Below, one piece after another: positions 30,839 to 43,885 of a DNA stretch of 64,000 bases. A program made the position numbers and the translations under genes. Position 1 is the stretch's first letter; each line of letters opens with the position of its first letter. The notes under the pieces were generated by a model. It was not told where the DNA came from. It did not search any database and saw only the letters and a program-made list of their open reading frames with translations. This DNA is from Blastomussa wellsi (Eukaryota > Cnidaria > Anthozoa > Scleractinia > Plerogyridae): positions 17,958,650-18,022,649 of the forward strand of contig OX393569.1 in NCBI GenBank assembly GCA_947652115.1, read 5' to 3'.

Positions 30839-31180
30839 TTAGCCCCAATCCATGAAATTCGATAATCGATAAAATCGATCACATATTATTTTTTGGAAAT
30901 TTAGTGTTGTTAATATTGATTAATGAAATCTCGTAATTGAATGATTAAGATATTTGTATTTGACATTTTTTTCATCACTGCATATAAATAAGCTTAAAAT
31001 TAATGTTACTTTTAATATGGCATGCCTCAATACAACGTTGAAACAAGTTTGTGATCACATGTTCTATTTACATTGGCATCAACTGCCTTAATTGCTTACA
31101 AATTACAGTGAAGTACTGTGTAAAAATATACACTATCATTAATAAGTGAAACAAGTTCATCATTGATCATAATTAACTAA

Positions 31181-31355
31181 GGGTGCATTCCTTTGGGGTC
31201 CTTTGGGATGATCTGGATCAGGATCAGTGATCAAAGATCACTGGCATCACTTTGCATAACCGAGAGTGGATCCATCAGTACCTTTGATGCATAGTGATCT
31301 GAGTGATCTAATGGATAACTGACCCTGATCCGGATCATCCCAAAAGAACTAACCC
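31181..31355. mobile_element. Palindromic MITE, copy 2, diverged
   Basis: GGGTGCATTCCTTTGGGG start and GATCCGGATCATCCC end, with GATCAGGATCAGTGATC inside. More diverged than copies 1 and 3. Confidence 0.65.
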
Positions 31356-31372
31356 TAATAGAATAACATATA

Positions 31373-32389
31373 CAGTACGTTGCCCTATTTCCCTGACACC
31401 CCTATTTCCGGACACTTCGACTTAACGATTCCGTATTTCATTGAAACAATAAAACAAATCCGATCGATATGTTCCAAAGACTTATCGACTAGTCAGCTTT
31501 TGTTTGATACCTTCGTGGCCAAGCCTTGCTCCGTTTAGGCGAGAACATTGTTTTCAGTCGAGGTAGGTAAATTTTGTTTCTTCTTAAAATGCAATTTTTA
31601 GCGCGCGTCAAATTACCTATTTATAGATTAAACTTTTTTGGACATAAGTAAAGCTTAAAGGGCTAGGTTTGTCAGCATATAAAAATTTTCTGTTTTCAGT
31701 TTTGTATCTTCGCACTTGACCACAAAAGAGTTTATTTGCATTTTTGGTTAGGTGTTCCCATTTCCGGACACCTAACGATAGCAAACTAATTTCTGTTTAA
31801 ATGCAATCTTATCAAACGGTTGTTGAAAGACAAGTGTTTTTATAACTTTCTTTCATAATTTCAACTCACCTGAAATAATTATTTGGAAAAAAAAATACGT
31901 GAGTGTTGTTTTCCAAGTCCAGTCCAGTATCTAGTAAATCAGTCGCCAGTCTTCCTCGTATTACCGTGATACAAATCAAATATGTCGGCTTGTTGGCCGG
32001 TTTCAAAACATTGACTTCTTCACTAAATAATCGAAAGAAAAAGCTTTCAATTTCGGACAAAAAGTAATCTTTTAAATGAATGTTTCTTTATTCAACTTTT
32101 ATAACATATATTTTGCCACAAGGAAGAAGAATGTTCCCAAGAAGAGCGGAGTATTTATCTTGTAACGATCATCCGGAAATAGGGCAACCTGTCCGGAAAT
32201 AGGGCATCCAATTCGACGAACTCTTTCCAAAATTACGAAGGATCCAAAAAGTTTCAGGCGATGAAACTTTACGACCTACTTACTAGACGTGAAAGCTAAC
32301 TTGTGGCTGAATTTCAGCTTGTTTACGTTGTTTTGAGGTAAGATGTTACGATTTATGCAAAAGGTGTCCGGAACAAGGGCAACATACTG
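31373..32389. mobile_element. Tc1/mariner-like element, TA-flanked, 1017 bp, no intact transposase
   Basis: Left end CAGTACGTTGCCCTATTTCC and right end (inverted) CAGTATGTTGCCCTTGTTCC are bordered by TA on both sides. A TTTCCGGACACC motif recurs inside (31407, 31752, 32171, 32193 regions). No DDE-type frame is recognisable; the longest frame is about 64 codons. Confidence 0.75.
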
Positions 32390-33482
32390 TATTTTACATC
32401 AAATAAATTAAAGCTAAGATTTGCATATAATATAACCCCATGCTTAAATTTTGCATATAATTTTGTAAATCCTGTTTTATCCATGACTAATGCTTTACAG
32501 CTGTAACTCATTACGGAGTTAGAGGGATAATATGCCTGATGTGTGAGCAAAATTGAGCATGTGATATTGTGTGAAAGGATCTAAAATCAAAAAATGATGT
32601 TTAATTATTAAATTATTAAACTCAAATTACTAAATTATTAGTTAGATGTAACATGTAATCTGCTTATTCTGAGAACTGTGATTGATGATTCATGTGAAAA
32701 AAACGTAGTGGAAACCATGAAACAAGAACGATAAGTGATAGAAACCAATGTTTCGGTGCATCTTGCGCCATTATCAAGGTTACATAGTTAATGATAAAAA
32801 GTGGTTTATGAAGAGGCTAAGCTGAAAGCAAATTTGCATTCGTTTTGACGTCTTTGAGTTTGCTTTGGATGGATTACCCAAATTTGTGGCAAAATGGACC
32901 CCTAGCTCTATAAAATTTAGTGCAATTATTACTCTCCAAACTATTGGTTTGCACAGCAGGTAGAAAACAAATTCTAGTGAATCACATTGAACCAAGGCTG
33001 TTGTTGAAAGGGGTATATTTCCCGTTGCTTACATGAAGTACTAGTTGAAAAAAAAAAAAAAAAAAAAAAATTCGGCAATCTCATGTTGCCTTAGCCCCAC
33101 TTTGCCACAATTTTTTCCTGGCCTCAAAAAATCAACATTAACAATGGTGTGGCTGAAAGGATATACTCTCAAAACTTCGTTTAAGGGATTTCTGAAAACT
33201 TAATGGGAAGAATTTCACAACAAAAGCTGCCTTTGCCTTCACTTTGTGTTAGCTACGTTCAATTATAAAACAAACTACTGCTACTCGGCCTGTTTTCAAT
33301 TGTGACTTTTTTCATTTTCAATGGACAGATGTGATAAAATGAAAGGACAGCAGCGATTGTTTTCTCTTCATTGCAGAATCTTGACAACAAGAGATTTGCA
33401 CTTTTAGAGAAACTCTACCAAATTTACTAAAGTCTGAGAGCTTTGGAAGGTGGAAGAAAATGAAGAATATTAAATAGTGGCA
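32390..33482. other. AT-rich spacer with a 23-nt poly(A) run
   Basis: A run of A at 33048-33070 is the only clear structure. I see no gene. Confidence 0.5.
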
Positions 33483-34299
33483 CAGGGCTTAAAATTAAAA
33501 AAAATATTCAGGTCGATATTTTGCGACCAGCTGAGTAAATTTAGTCGCAAGTTCGAAAATTTTAGTCGCAAAATACACATAAGCTATGATTTTGTTATTG
33601 CAACAACGCAAGCTTAACTTTTATTTCATATCTGTCAATTAAATGATGGAAAAAATGATGCATGAATCGAATGAAATGATCGTGAATTGATTCACATGCC
33701 GACATCTTCATCGATCACTGTACAGTACACTATTTAGTAGATTCTCAAACTTTTAATTCTATTAAAACTAAATTACATTTGTAGTCAAGTTGAAAGAGAA
33801 CCAACTACAAGAAATGACACAATCTTGGACATCTCTGATGTAATAAAATCAGCGCACGCGTATCTTTACCTTTTCGACACACTTTACCTTTGCAGGCATT
33901 TTGTTAATACAGGGTAGCATAATTGAGCAAAAGTAGTCAGAGTATCATTATGGAATGTTTGAAATTTTGGCAAGGACAAGCGTGAGATGAACGAAACTCA
34001 CAAACCCCCATGTCCGCCATTCTTGTTGTTTTTGCAATTTGCTTTGGTGAACAGGAGCGCCTATGTGCACCAGCAATACATATTTACAAAGAACCGCTGC
34101 AATGGCATCTTATCGAGCAAATGTCAAGATAAATTAGACTGGATTTTGACCAAAATTTTCACATTTTCTTTTTTAGCAAGACACAAAAGAATTAAGAATT
34201 ATTATAGTTGCAAAATTGCGACTGAAGAGGAATTTTTAGTCGCAAAAGGGAAACATTTGGTCGCAAATGCGACCGTATCGGTCGCAATTTCAAGCCCTG
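33483..34299. mobile_element. hAT-like non-autonomous element (about 817 bp)
   Basis: The left end CAGGGCTTAAAATT and the right end AATTTCAAGCCCTG are inverted. Subterminal TTTTAGTCGCAA-type motifs repeat at 33550, 34225 and 34258. The 8-bp flanks (TAGTGGCA and TGGTACAA) do not match well, so any duplication is decayed. Confidence 0.6.
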
Positions 34300-35256
34300 T
34301 GGTACAAAGTCGTAAATGAATGTTGCATTTTTTCTGACAATTTCTTTCTTGGTGGAACGTGTGGTACTACTCTTAAATTCACCTGTTGAGTTTTGTGCCC
34401 CATTGTTGTGTTCTTTGTGACATACTTCAGGATTTGCTGTTGAAAAAAGTCAGGGAAAATGTTGGATGTTTGGCCAAGTCAGTGAAAAGGCAGGGAATTT
34501 TATTTCCTTGTCAGAAAAACATTTTGTAAAACAATTTATTTAATTTTGTTCAAGTGTTGTGTGCAGAAGCAGAAGTTTTAGCCAGCGGTTTTTGTTGTTT
34601 CTTTATTGTTACTTACTGTATCTACGGTCAGGGAAAATTGTTCAAAGCTCAGTGAAAAGGTAGGAACTTTTTAGTTTCTGATGAGTAGCAGCCCTGACTA
34701 GCCAAAATGGAATTGGTTTTCAGTAAAAGCAAAAATCTACTAGCCAAAACCGAACTGGCTGTGGTTAGGAGAGCTGAACCTCTTTTTTTCAGTTTGATGA
34801 GGTTGTTTGTTGAATGCCTTTTACAGATGCAATGAGGCATGGTAGCATTGTGATAGCAAATTTTTGCTTTAAAATTTGCGCTTTTAGGCCAATACCAGGA
34901 AACATATTTTTCTTCTGACAGGATTCCTTTAGAAACAAACTACATCAGGTTTCTTTTCTATCTGTAAGCTACTTGTAAATATGGAAAAACAGGGAAAGGA
35001 AGCCATTTTTTTTAATTTCTGCCACTCGATGCTTCTTTTTTCATTCAACAGGCATTTTTCAGGAAAAAAAGACAGTATAGTATGAATAAATTGGTATCTC
35101 TTTGTCATAAAATTGAGTCATTTACAAACCACCTCTATGAAAAAAAGATTTTGGTATTAGGAGATTAAAAATTACTTGACGATCACCCCATTGCTTAATT
35201 TTGATGGAAATCTAAATCTAAATGTATTTGCCAACTATGAAAAACAAAGACGTGTG
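34300..35256. other. Spacer without recognisable genes
   Basis: AT-rich. A GTCAGGGAAAAT-GTTG block is partly repeated (about 34445-34510 and 34625-34670). No splice-supported exon was recognised. Confidence 0.4.
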
Positions 35257-35718
35257 ACTAAATACAGGAATCGATCCAAGACTTAGAATTTTTTTAAACT
35301 TTGATTTTTTTGTATTATAAAGAGAAAAAGACGAGAGCACCGAGTGGAGTCGAACCCTGGTCACTCGGAACACGAGCGATCCACTTAACCACTAGACCAC
35401 CGAGGTCCGGTTGCTGAACCCTAAAAAAATTTAAGAATTTATTGTGTCACCCTTACTATTCTTGAGAGCTAACCCTGGGCTCACCGCAGTGCTCAGTAGG
35501 GTAACTGGAGTACTATAGCAGGCTAACCGGAGTGCTCAGTAGGCTAACCTGAGTGCTTAGTAGGCTAACCACAGTGCTCAGTAGGCTAACCTGAGTGCTT
35601 AGTAGGCTAACCGCAGTGCTGTAGTAGGCTAACCTGGGTGATTTTGTAGTCTAATTTAGCTAACCATACTCGTTCCCAGTACATTAGGAGCTCGGATTGA
35701 TTCCTGTATTTAGTCGCT
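35257..35718 (-). mobile_element. Composite element: tRNA-like SINE plus minisatellite within inverted ends
   Basis: GTGACTAAATACAGGAATCG (35257) is mirrored near 35718 as CGATTCCTGTATTTAGTC with a few mismatches. Inside, minus strand 35408-35335 has a tRNA-like head (A box TGGTCTAGTGGTTAAGTGG, B box GGTTCGACTCC). About eight units of roughly 24 bp with GCTCAGTAGGCTAACC follow at 35465-35640. Confidence 0.6.
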
Positions 35719-35999
35719 GCCATATCAAAGAAAGTCATCCATTCAAAGAAACCATTGTAAACTCGCTTTAATATTTGTTAGAAAATTTGTCCGGAGGTTA
35801 TCTAAGTAAACCATTCCAATCAATCAATCATTTCCTGAAAATTTGGAAGATTGCCAAATACTTCCAAAAAAATCGAAGTTTTTGTTGTTTTTTTTTCTTT
35901 TATTATTCATATAATTGCGTCACATAGATAATTGTAATTTTCACCCACATAGATTTCTAGATATCATCATTTGACGCTGCTCCAGTTTTGAGGCTGTTG

Positions 36000-37510
36000 T
36001 AACGTGCCAGAAAGACAGAGAAGTGATTTATTTCAGGCAACAAGTTGCACATCCTACAGAACCATGTATAATAAGTTCTCAATGCAAGATTTTGGCTTGC
36101 AAGTTGCTCCTTAAAGTTTTGCCAAAAAGTATAGACAACTCTGCAGGACCAGAAAAGATGAGTTAGGTTTTCCTAAAGTTCAGTTTTTCATTATCTTTAA
36201 TTCCTACGTCATTAATCGCCAGTCATCTATGCAGCAATTTGAACTGAAATACAATTAGTTTTGTAGATTTTGTACACTGAAAAGATAGCTGGTACGCCGC
36301 TCCCCAATCTATTGCTTCATGGGCATCAAACGCACAGTCCGTAACCCATTTTTTATGACTATTGGATGGGCACTTTTTTTAAGACCAATTATTTTTTATA
36401 AGCCAGTCTACTTGGTTTACTTACTTTCATAAATTTCCCATAAAAGCTTTCGTAAATGAATATTTGCGTTGGGTACTCTGATGAAAAGCAAGATAATTTA
36501 TTTCAGAGATGTCATAGCAATCTTTGAATTCAGGGGAGGATAGGAAGGTATCTTAATCTTTCATCAACTATAAATGGTCTGTTATCGATTGTTATGAGGG
36601 AGTTGTGCCAAAGGCTCTGAGAGCTAAACTGTTCCATTGACTTAATATTATTCTCAAAAGTGATTTCAGACCAGATATTTAAGATCTCCACAATAAAGGG
36701 ATATGATAAAATGACATGCTTTGACAAGTCACCTTTGCTAAGGTTGCCGCCGAACAAGGCTCTACCACTGTAATTCCGAAGTTCTAAGTAAAAAAAGTTT
36801 CCATTCCCCTTGATTATTTACATCAGTATATTTTTTGACCAAAGTTGTTTTCAATCCTTTACTGAAGGGTTCAATATAAATTGTGAACCGCCATTTTCAT
36901 AGTCATTAACCATTACTTCGCTGTTGATTCTGTCGCCTTTGCCGTTCCATAACTATTGATTTCCCTCAAGACATGGTGATTAGTCGTGAGAGGAGATAAT
37001 ATGTATACAAGTTGGGATGTAATTAAACTTTTTAGAACAGTAATTTTGCCAAACAGGGTAAGCCAATGACACTCCCAGCAGCTTAGGTTATTTTTTTTAT
37101 TTTTATTAATTTTTCGTTATAGTTCAGCTCTGCGGTTAGGATTAGTCGAGAACCATTCTCCAAGAGCTTTAGTCTTTCCCTTCACCCATTTTAAGTCTCT
37201 TTCTGGGCATAACTTCTCTTCTTTTTCGACATTAACACCAATCCAAAGGGCTTCCGTTTTTTTGCCATTTAATTTAAGGCCAGATATCAATTGAAAATTA
37301 TCTATTGTATGCAGAGAAGATATAAGGTTTCCTTGGAACCATTTAGAATTAAAGTGGTGTCATCCGCATACTGGCTAATTTTTATTTGATTTCCATTCAC
37401 AAAGATTCCTTTGACATTTTGGTTTTTCCTTATTGCATCCGCTAGAGCCTCAACACAGAGAATAAAAACGTAGAGAGAAAGGGGGCAACCCTGCCTCACT
37501 TCTCTTTCGA
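36000..37510 (-). mobile_element. LINE fragment: reverse transcriptase core and C-terminus, frameshifted
   Basis: At 37499-37302 is the RT block VRQGCPLSLYVFILCVEALA followed by KISQYADDTTLIL, the catalytic YADD of non-LTR retrotransposons. Further down (36757-36530) is a later C-terminal segment with WHNSLITIDNRPFIVDE. The frames between are broken, and the 5' half (endonuclease) is absent. L1/Tx1-like affinity is my best guess. Confidence 0.75.
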
Positions 37511-37974
37511 GCTTAAAAAATTCGCTGGCCCATGCGTTAGTGGGAATGACAGATTTCTATAAAAGGATTTGCAATGATTTAGAATTTTTTTGTCAGTATT
37601 TGCTAAATTTTTACAAAGTTTTCCTACATACTGTAACAATAATATTCATATTTTTCATTTATGACTTAAACAAGGAAATCATGTTGCAAACCTGTGCTTT
37701 ACCGGCACCCAGGTGCCTCAGACGACTAACTTTTGCCTTTGAGCAACCAGATGAACTTACTTTTTCACCCTGGATCTCATGATTTGGAACCTTTGGGCTC
37801 CTTGTTATGTTTCTTGGAGCACAGCGTTGATGTTATCTATTTTATCACCATTGATAATATAACACTTGCATTAATTGGCATTAATCTGGTTTTTACCATA
37901 ATTATTTCTCGACTCTGAAAATCCCTAAAAGTGATTACTGTTAAACATAATTTCAGTATATTCCCCAGGGTACA

Positions 37975-38195
37975 AAGAAGTTGAATTTTTCCAACTTGCC
38001 CTTCGGGCAAGCTGAAGCCAGGAAGTACTAGTCTGGAGGTCTGAAAAAAGCCCGAAAAAATTCTCAGAAGTGCGATGAATTAATTAATTAATTGATTTGT
38101 GAAAACTTTCACTTGCCCGATGGGCAAGTGAAGGATAAAATCCACTAGCCCGATGGCAAAATCCACTAGCCCCGGGCTATCAGACACTAACTTCC
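37975..38195. repeat. Hairpin-rich repeat with CTTGCCCGATGGGCAAG motifs
   Basis: AACTTGCCCTTCGGGCAAG and ACTTGCCCGATGGGCAAGTG are short palindromes, followed by tandem AAAATCCACTAGCCC. A related ACTTGTC-type block is at 59400-59515. Probably a hAT-derived repeat. Confidence 0.45.
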
Positions 38196-40671
38196 ATGTA
38201 TGCTGATTCCCTGTTCTCAATAAATATTTTCTCAACTTGAACTCAGATTTTCAACTTGTGCATAAAATTGCCAAACTCGGCTGCATCTCAGATAAAATCA
38301 GTTGTAAGAAAGACAGTGTGAGTGTGCTTTAATTAGCATTACTCACCATTTTCATTGATACGCATTGAAACGTGTCCTCATTTTAATCATACATGTACAT
38401 CAGGCAGCATCTTCAGTTGAAAGTTTACTGATCAATAAATATTTTTGATCAAATTTACTTGTACCTTTTTAGAAAGCAAAGGCTTTTCGAAAAATACATG
38501 TAAGACTAAAACTTTGCTTCAAAATTCAATTTCAAGCATTCTCTGTTTGTCACAGAAAAGACCAGACAACAGTCATGCCATATGTTTACTGCTTGCTAAG
38601 CATAGAATCATTCTACTTTTTTGTTTCATAAATGTTTCATTGCAATGTTTTAGTAAAGCAAAGACATTTTTGACAACTTAACTGTGTAAAAAAAATTATG
38701 GGAAAGATTGTGGCAGCGCAATCAAATTTATTTATCGCCGGTCATGTACACTTTTACGATCACTCTTGAGAAACGCAGCATGACGTCATTGACAGATATC
38801 TTGAATATGTTTCCACAAGTGTTATGATTTTTGGAGTTGCCTATCAATGAAAGCAGTGGTAATCAGATTGAATGATCAGATTTAGAGACTATTCTTTTTT
38901 AACCCTTTGAGTCCCAAGCACATGCATAAGCACGCTAAGGGGTCATGCTCTTTGTACCACTTGTGACGTCATCAATTTAAGTGTCACCAGATATTCTCGA
39001 TAAACAGATAATAGAGCTAAGATAGATCTGTCTGCACAACTGTTCGTAGTGGACATCGACTGCATCGTGAAGGAGCAAATTGGAAAAAACATGATCAGTT
39101 TTTTGTACAAAAATGGTGGTAAAATGGCCCATTTAGCAAAATGGCAGTCAAAAAACAGATTTAATGGTAAAATGCGGCTTTCTTAATGAAAATTTGGGGG
39201 CAGTTGGATTAAGGTGTAGGCTGATAAGGATGTGCCAAAATTAAGGCAATCACTCAAAATAATAACCATTAAGGGATTTGACTGTTGTAGTGACAGCATC
39301 TATTATAAAAGGGCAAAAATTCTAGGAGAATATCTAAAGTGTCATTTGTTAGTTCCAAGGGAACATACCCTGGTACCTCCCCTGTTTCTTATGTATCGAA
39401 AACACCAACAATTTGGTCGGAAAATTTAATGTATACAGTTGATTCCAATTGACAGCAATCTTCTGTCTGTGAACAGTTAATCATTGCAAGGGAGAAGGTT
39501 GACCTCAAAAATTTAGGATTGCAAGGAGGGCAGGTGTGATGAAGAGAGAGTAATTAGCTAATTCAGAAAGTACAGTATCTATCAAATGCCACTTGCAAAT
39601 GTCCCGAAATGGCCAACTTGCTTAAAGGCTTTTCATTTCCTTTTCGCATCAAAAAATTGGGAGCGGCATGACTGGCAACAAGTGTCTCAAATGTAAATAT
39701 ATAGGAAAAAGGCTTTTACCGGTATTTAAATTGGAGTGTTACAATGATTTTTAAAAGCACAACAGTTCTTTTTAGTTTTCAGAACATATCTTAATGATTC
39801 ATACATCATCATCAGCTGTAATGAATGTAATTTTATAGCAAGGATTACCAAATGATCGGTATTATAATTATAGATAACTGCATATATAGTGTTTTTGCTC
39901 ACGTGACTAGCATCCATATTGCTTTACTGAAACGAAAGGAAGAATTTGCATGAAAATAGAGTTCAATTCCCAAAAGACTTGTTCACTCCTCCAACATGGC
40001 CGCCGTGACATCACGCGAACACACTCTATACTCCAAATACAATAAGCCTTTAATTCAAGTACATGTTAAATGCAAACTTATTCTAAATAATCAAGAAAAG
40101 GACAGTTACAAACAGTAGGCTTAAAAGAATATAAGTATAAAAACTTGTAAGGATAAAAACTTGCAAAGATAACTAATATATCAAATATGAGAGACAGTGT
40201 TTCATCACATTTCCAAACACCGAGAAGAGAGTTGAAAATACGACGCGTAGCAGAGTATTTTTGACTAACTTTGAGGTGTTTGGAAATGTAATGAAGCACT
40301 GTCTCTCGAGTTTGATATATCTTCTCAATCGAAACTAAAACTAGGGAGAAAACGACGAAATAAAATCATAAAAATCTATGCTAATTCACGGTTCTGATTT
40401 CCTTTGTTTTAACGTGATGAATTATTAATGAGTTTGACAAATACATTTACATTTGAATTGAGAATTCGCAACCAGCCTTGTTTAGGCCCCCTTTTGCTTT
40501 AGTCATCACGCAGCACTTTGCCTGAATGCTTTGATACTTTGTTTGTCACACAATGCCAGGCCTGCCAACCCTGATTATTTGTTTTTCCTTAAAAACGTAA
40601 TTAATATTTTTTCTATTTGATTGTAAACTGCTGTATTTACTAATGTATCCTTTTACCTTATTTTTGTGCAG
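38196..40671. other. Intergenic or intronic DNA with no recognised gene
   Basis: A possible inverted pair CATTTCCAAACACCG / GGTGTTTGGAAATG (40208-40287) is the main structure. A 27-nt open stretch at 38473-38499 between TTTTTAG and GTAAGA could be a micro-exon but is too short to call. Confidence 0.35.
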
Positions 40672-40746
40672 GTTGTAAGACAAGCCATTGATGCTGTAGC
40701 TTATACACACTCCAAGTCAAGACAAAGACAATTATCCAAGGCTTAA
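40672..40746 (+). CDS. Candidate 3'-terminal coding exon of an unrecognised gene
   Basis: A strong pyrimidine tract and acceptor (TATTTTTGTGCAG) precede 24 open codons, VVRQAIDAVAYTHSKSRQRQ and LSKA, then TAA. The composition is protein-like. I do not recognise the family and could not connect it to upstream exons with confidence. An AATAAA lies near 41672. Confidence 0.35.
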   Translation, partial: VVRQAIDAVAYTHSKSRQRQLSKA

Positions 40747-41514
40747 TCAGAGGTAGAAAACGAACGAAAGAGGCAATTAACAATTGAAGCTAAAAATTTT
40801 CTGTCCAAAACCATTCACTGAACCAAGAGCAGTCGAAAGTTGTTTGTGGAGTCCAAATTTTTCACATAATTTATCATGGGTCGCTTAGGCAAGAACATGA
40901 ATTGACTGCGAAGTCAAAACTGAACAAGTATTTTTGTTATTAACCAGTAACAGTCAAACTAGACGTTCCTTTAGGCACAGTTTTGCAGTGTTCTGGCGCA
41001 ATGTTCCAATGTTGATTTGCAGTTTACCTGTCCAACTTGTAAATTGAGTTCACATTTACAACAGTAAGCCATCAAGTTCCGGCATTTGTTTTGTGTACAA
41101 CCTGAAGCAATACGACTTGTGTCAGAGGGAAAAATTGTTTGTGCTACATGCATATACTTGAATTCAGATCGCCAAACTGCCAATATTTAATTCGTACTTA
41201 CCCTCTTTGACACAGAAATGGTATTATTCCGTTTATGCACAAAAATGAAAGCTGGAATTTAAATTACAAGATTTTCATGTAAACTGTCGAGCATTGTTGG
41301 AACGTTTCAAAATTGGGTGGAAAAGAACGTTCGATCTGACTGTAAATTTATTATCAGTCAATCTTTTATTACCATTTTGGATGACTGATTTCAAAATACT
41401 GCTAGAAATTTGTATTCAGTCATTTCAGTTACTGCTATTTTGAATTGTTAGTGAAATCAAAATAGAATTTGTTAGAAGTTGTTTTCTTGTTAACATCGGT
41501 TTGAACAGGTTTAA

Positions 41515-41943
41515 TTTTCCCGCCAAAAGACTTAGAAAAAATACGGGCGCCCAAAATACGCATGCGCCGTTTTTTTTTTAATTTTTTTGTACCGTAAAAT
41601 TTCATATTAATAAACTATATTTTGCTTTCTGTGTACTCAACTTGATCTTATTGTCTATAGTATTATAACTCAATAAAGTTATAAGTTTGTCTTGCTTTGT
41701 TGTTTATTGTCTTTAAGTTTTGTTTTTCAATAAAGTCAAACAATTTTACTTTGCGATCTTGTCGTCTTTATTGTCTCAATTAAAGTCTTCTACAAAATAC
41801 AAACAAGTGTCTTGCAAATTACTCTTTATTTTCCTCCAATATACTCTAATTAGAAGTTAATTAGTTAACAGAAATCAATTAAATTATTAAAAAGGTGTCA
41901 ACAAAAAACTTCCCTATATATACTAAGTCTTTTGGCGGGAAAA
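41515..41943. mobile_element. Inverted-repeat element, about 429 bp
   Basis: ATTTTCCCGCCAAAAGACTT (41514) is mirrored by AAGTCTTTTGGCGGGAAAAT near 41924-41943. The interior is AT-rich with AATAAAGT repeats and no coding frame. Confidence 0.65.
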
Positions 41944-42107
41944 TCTGGAGAAATTTGCACAGCGTTTCCCCTGGCAACTTTTTGACAAAAAAAATTCAAA
42001 ATGGCTTCCCTTGGATATTTCCCGCCAAAAACTTTTGAACATCGCCTCGTGCAAATAGTTTTCAAAAAATCGCCAATTTCTTTCTTTCACCGTAAAAAAC
42101 GTCCAAA

Positions 42108-42533
42108 AAGGTCTGCGGCCCATACGTTTTATGTGATTTATGTGACATTATGCAAGAGAATATATGAGAAAAGTTCGAAAATTGCCCTAAATTCTACGTG
42201 TGGAACATAATGCAAATAAAAATGACCAACCTTGTGTTTTCCTTGCTTTATTTTGATGTCTTTGTGGTCCTAGGGTCGATTTAAAGACATTAATTTAGGC
42301 GAGTTGGCCAATGAGTAAAGGCAAACCTCAGAAGGTAAACTCGCCTAAATTAATGTCTTTAAATCGACACTAGGACCACAGAGACATCAAAATAAAGCAA
42401 GGAAAACACAAGGTAACTCATTTTTATTTTCATTCTTTTCCACATGTAGAATTTAGGGCAATTTTCGAACTTTTCTCATATATTCTCTTGCATAATGTCA
42501 CATAAATCACATACAACGTATGGGCCGCCTTTG
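42108..42533. mobile_element. Large palindrome (fold-back MITE), arms about 190 bp
   Basis: The outer arms GCGGCCCATACG and CGTATGGGCCGC, and inner arms TTAAAGACATTAATTTAGGC with its complement, are nearly perfect reverse complements around a short centre at 42302-42334. Confidence 0.8.
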
Positions 42534-43559
42534 GTTGCTAGAAAAACATTTCTTTCCGAAACGTTTTGTTTGATCAAACTTTTTGCACAAAACGATGTTC
42601 TCGGATAAAGAGCCGTTTACAACTGGCAATTCTTGTTTGTAATTCAGGACAGATAAAACGAAAAAATTCAAGGGACACATTAAAATTTGTTACAACAGTT
42701 ATGGAGACATTTTTGGAGCAGTAATAAACAATTTCAACTGTTGTTTTGTCTCGAGAACTTTAATACCACTATCTGATTTCGAACAATAAGACAACGTAAC
42801 CCCGACCTAAACAATTTTGTACAAGAGAGATAATTTTTGGAGCAATAACACAATTTAAACTGTTGTTTAAGTCTCGAGATCTCTTGTAATATACCAATTT
42901 CGCTGGCTATATTATCTTTGACCCAAATTCAGTTGTATTTTTTAATAATACTCTGTCCTGTATTACAACGAATGCCAGAAGTAAAAGGTCTTTTCCCACG
43001 TATCAGTTTGTAAGTGAGACATGTAAAACCCAAATGCCTGGTAAAATAAAACAGAGGCGATTCTCCAAGTTCAGTCCCACCCATAACACGAACATTCAGT
43101 AAATTGAAAAAGTAGACGTAATAAAAGTTATACTGACCACAGTAAACAAAAAATGAAAATAAAAACAATCCATTGGTATTAAAATTCTTGGTTACTACAT
43201 TTCCTCAGCGCAATGATTTTTTTTTACTTTTAACGCAAGACAAATTAAATTGAATTCCTGTATAAGTGTACCACAATCATTTGATAGACAATAACGTTTC
43301 CCGAAAACCTAATGATTTACTGAAAGAACTTAATACAGAACTACTTGTTTTAATCAGACCAGAAAATAGTTCAAATGATATAATTTGAAATAGAAACGAA
43401 CAAGAGAATTGTGAAGTCAAATCAATCACTGCAAGTTTTTTCCCTTTCAAATTCAAAAGTTATCTTATCAAACAGTGAGAGAAAATGAATAAGTAATTTG
43501 CTATTTTTTGGGCCTCAGCAAATAGAAATCGAAAATTCCAATTTTAATGAGACAAACGT
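42534..43559. other. AT-rich spacer, no gene recognised
   Basis: A loosely repeated TTTTTGGAGCAATAA block occurs near 42712 and 42836. Nothing else is supported. Confidence 0.4.
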
Positions 43560-43885
43560 AGACCCAGGGGGGCGGTTAGTCGGGCGACACGAAGGAAACC
43601 GAGCAGCGAAATCGGTACGAACGATAGTTTACAAGAATTCGCAAGAGTGCCCCTGGGATGCTACCCTCAAACGACAAGTTCCACGACCCACTCGAATGCT
43701 CGCCTTTGATTAACCACAAAAAGTTTTGTGGGCAATCAGAGGCAAGCATTCGAATGGGTCGTAGAACTAGTCGTTTTAGAGTAGCATCCCAGGGGCATTC
43801 TTGCGAATTCTTGTAAACTTCCGCTCGCACTGATTTCGATGCTCGGTTTACTTCGTGTCACCCGACTAACCGCCCCTGGGTCTCC
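43560..43885. mobile_element. Fold-back MITE, about 326 bp
   Basis: GACCCAGGGGGGCGGTTAGT at the left is mirrored by ACTAACCGCCCCTGGGTC at the right, and the arms match for about 150 nt around 43725. Two mirrored short open frames inside are an artefact of the palindrome. Confidence 0.8.

Noticed and set aside
33483..34319. 110-aa frame at 33987-34319 as a gene
   Set aside because: It lies inside and runs through the inverted end of a hAT-like element and has no domain.
35335..35408. Functional tRNA gene (minus)
   Set aside because: A and B boxes are good, but it sits within a repeat with a minisatellite and inverted ends; no clean acceptor stem could be drawn. SINE is likelier.
43498..43830. 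Two mirrored short frames (71 and 84 aa) with the same peptide
   Set aside because: They arise from the two arms of a palindromic MITE.
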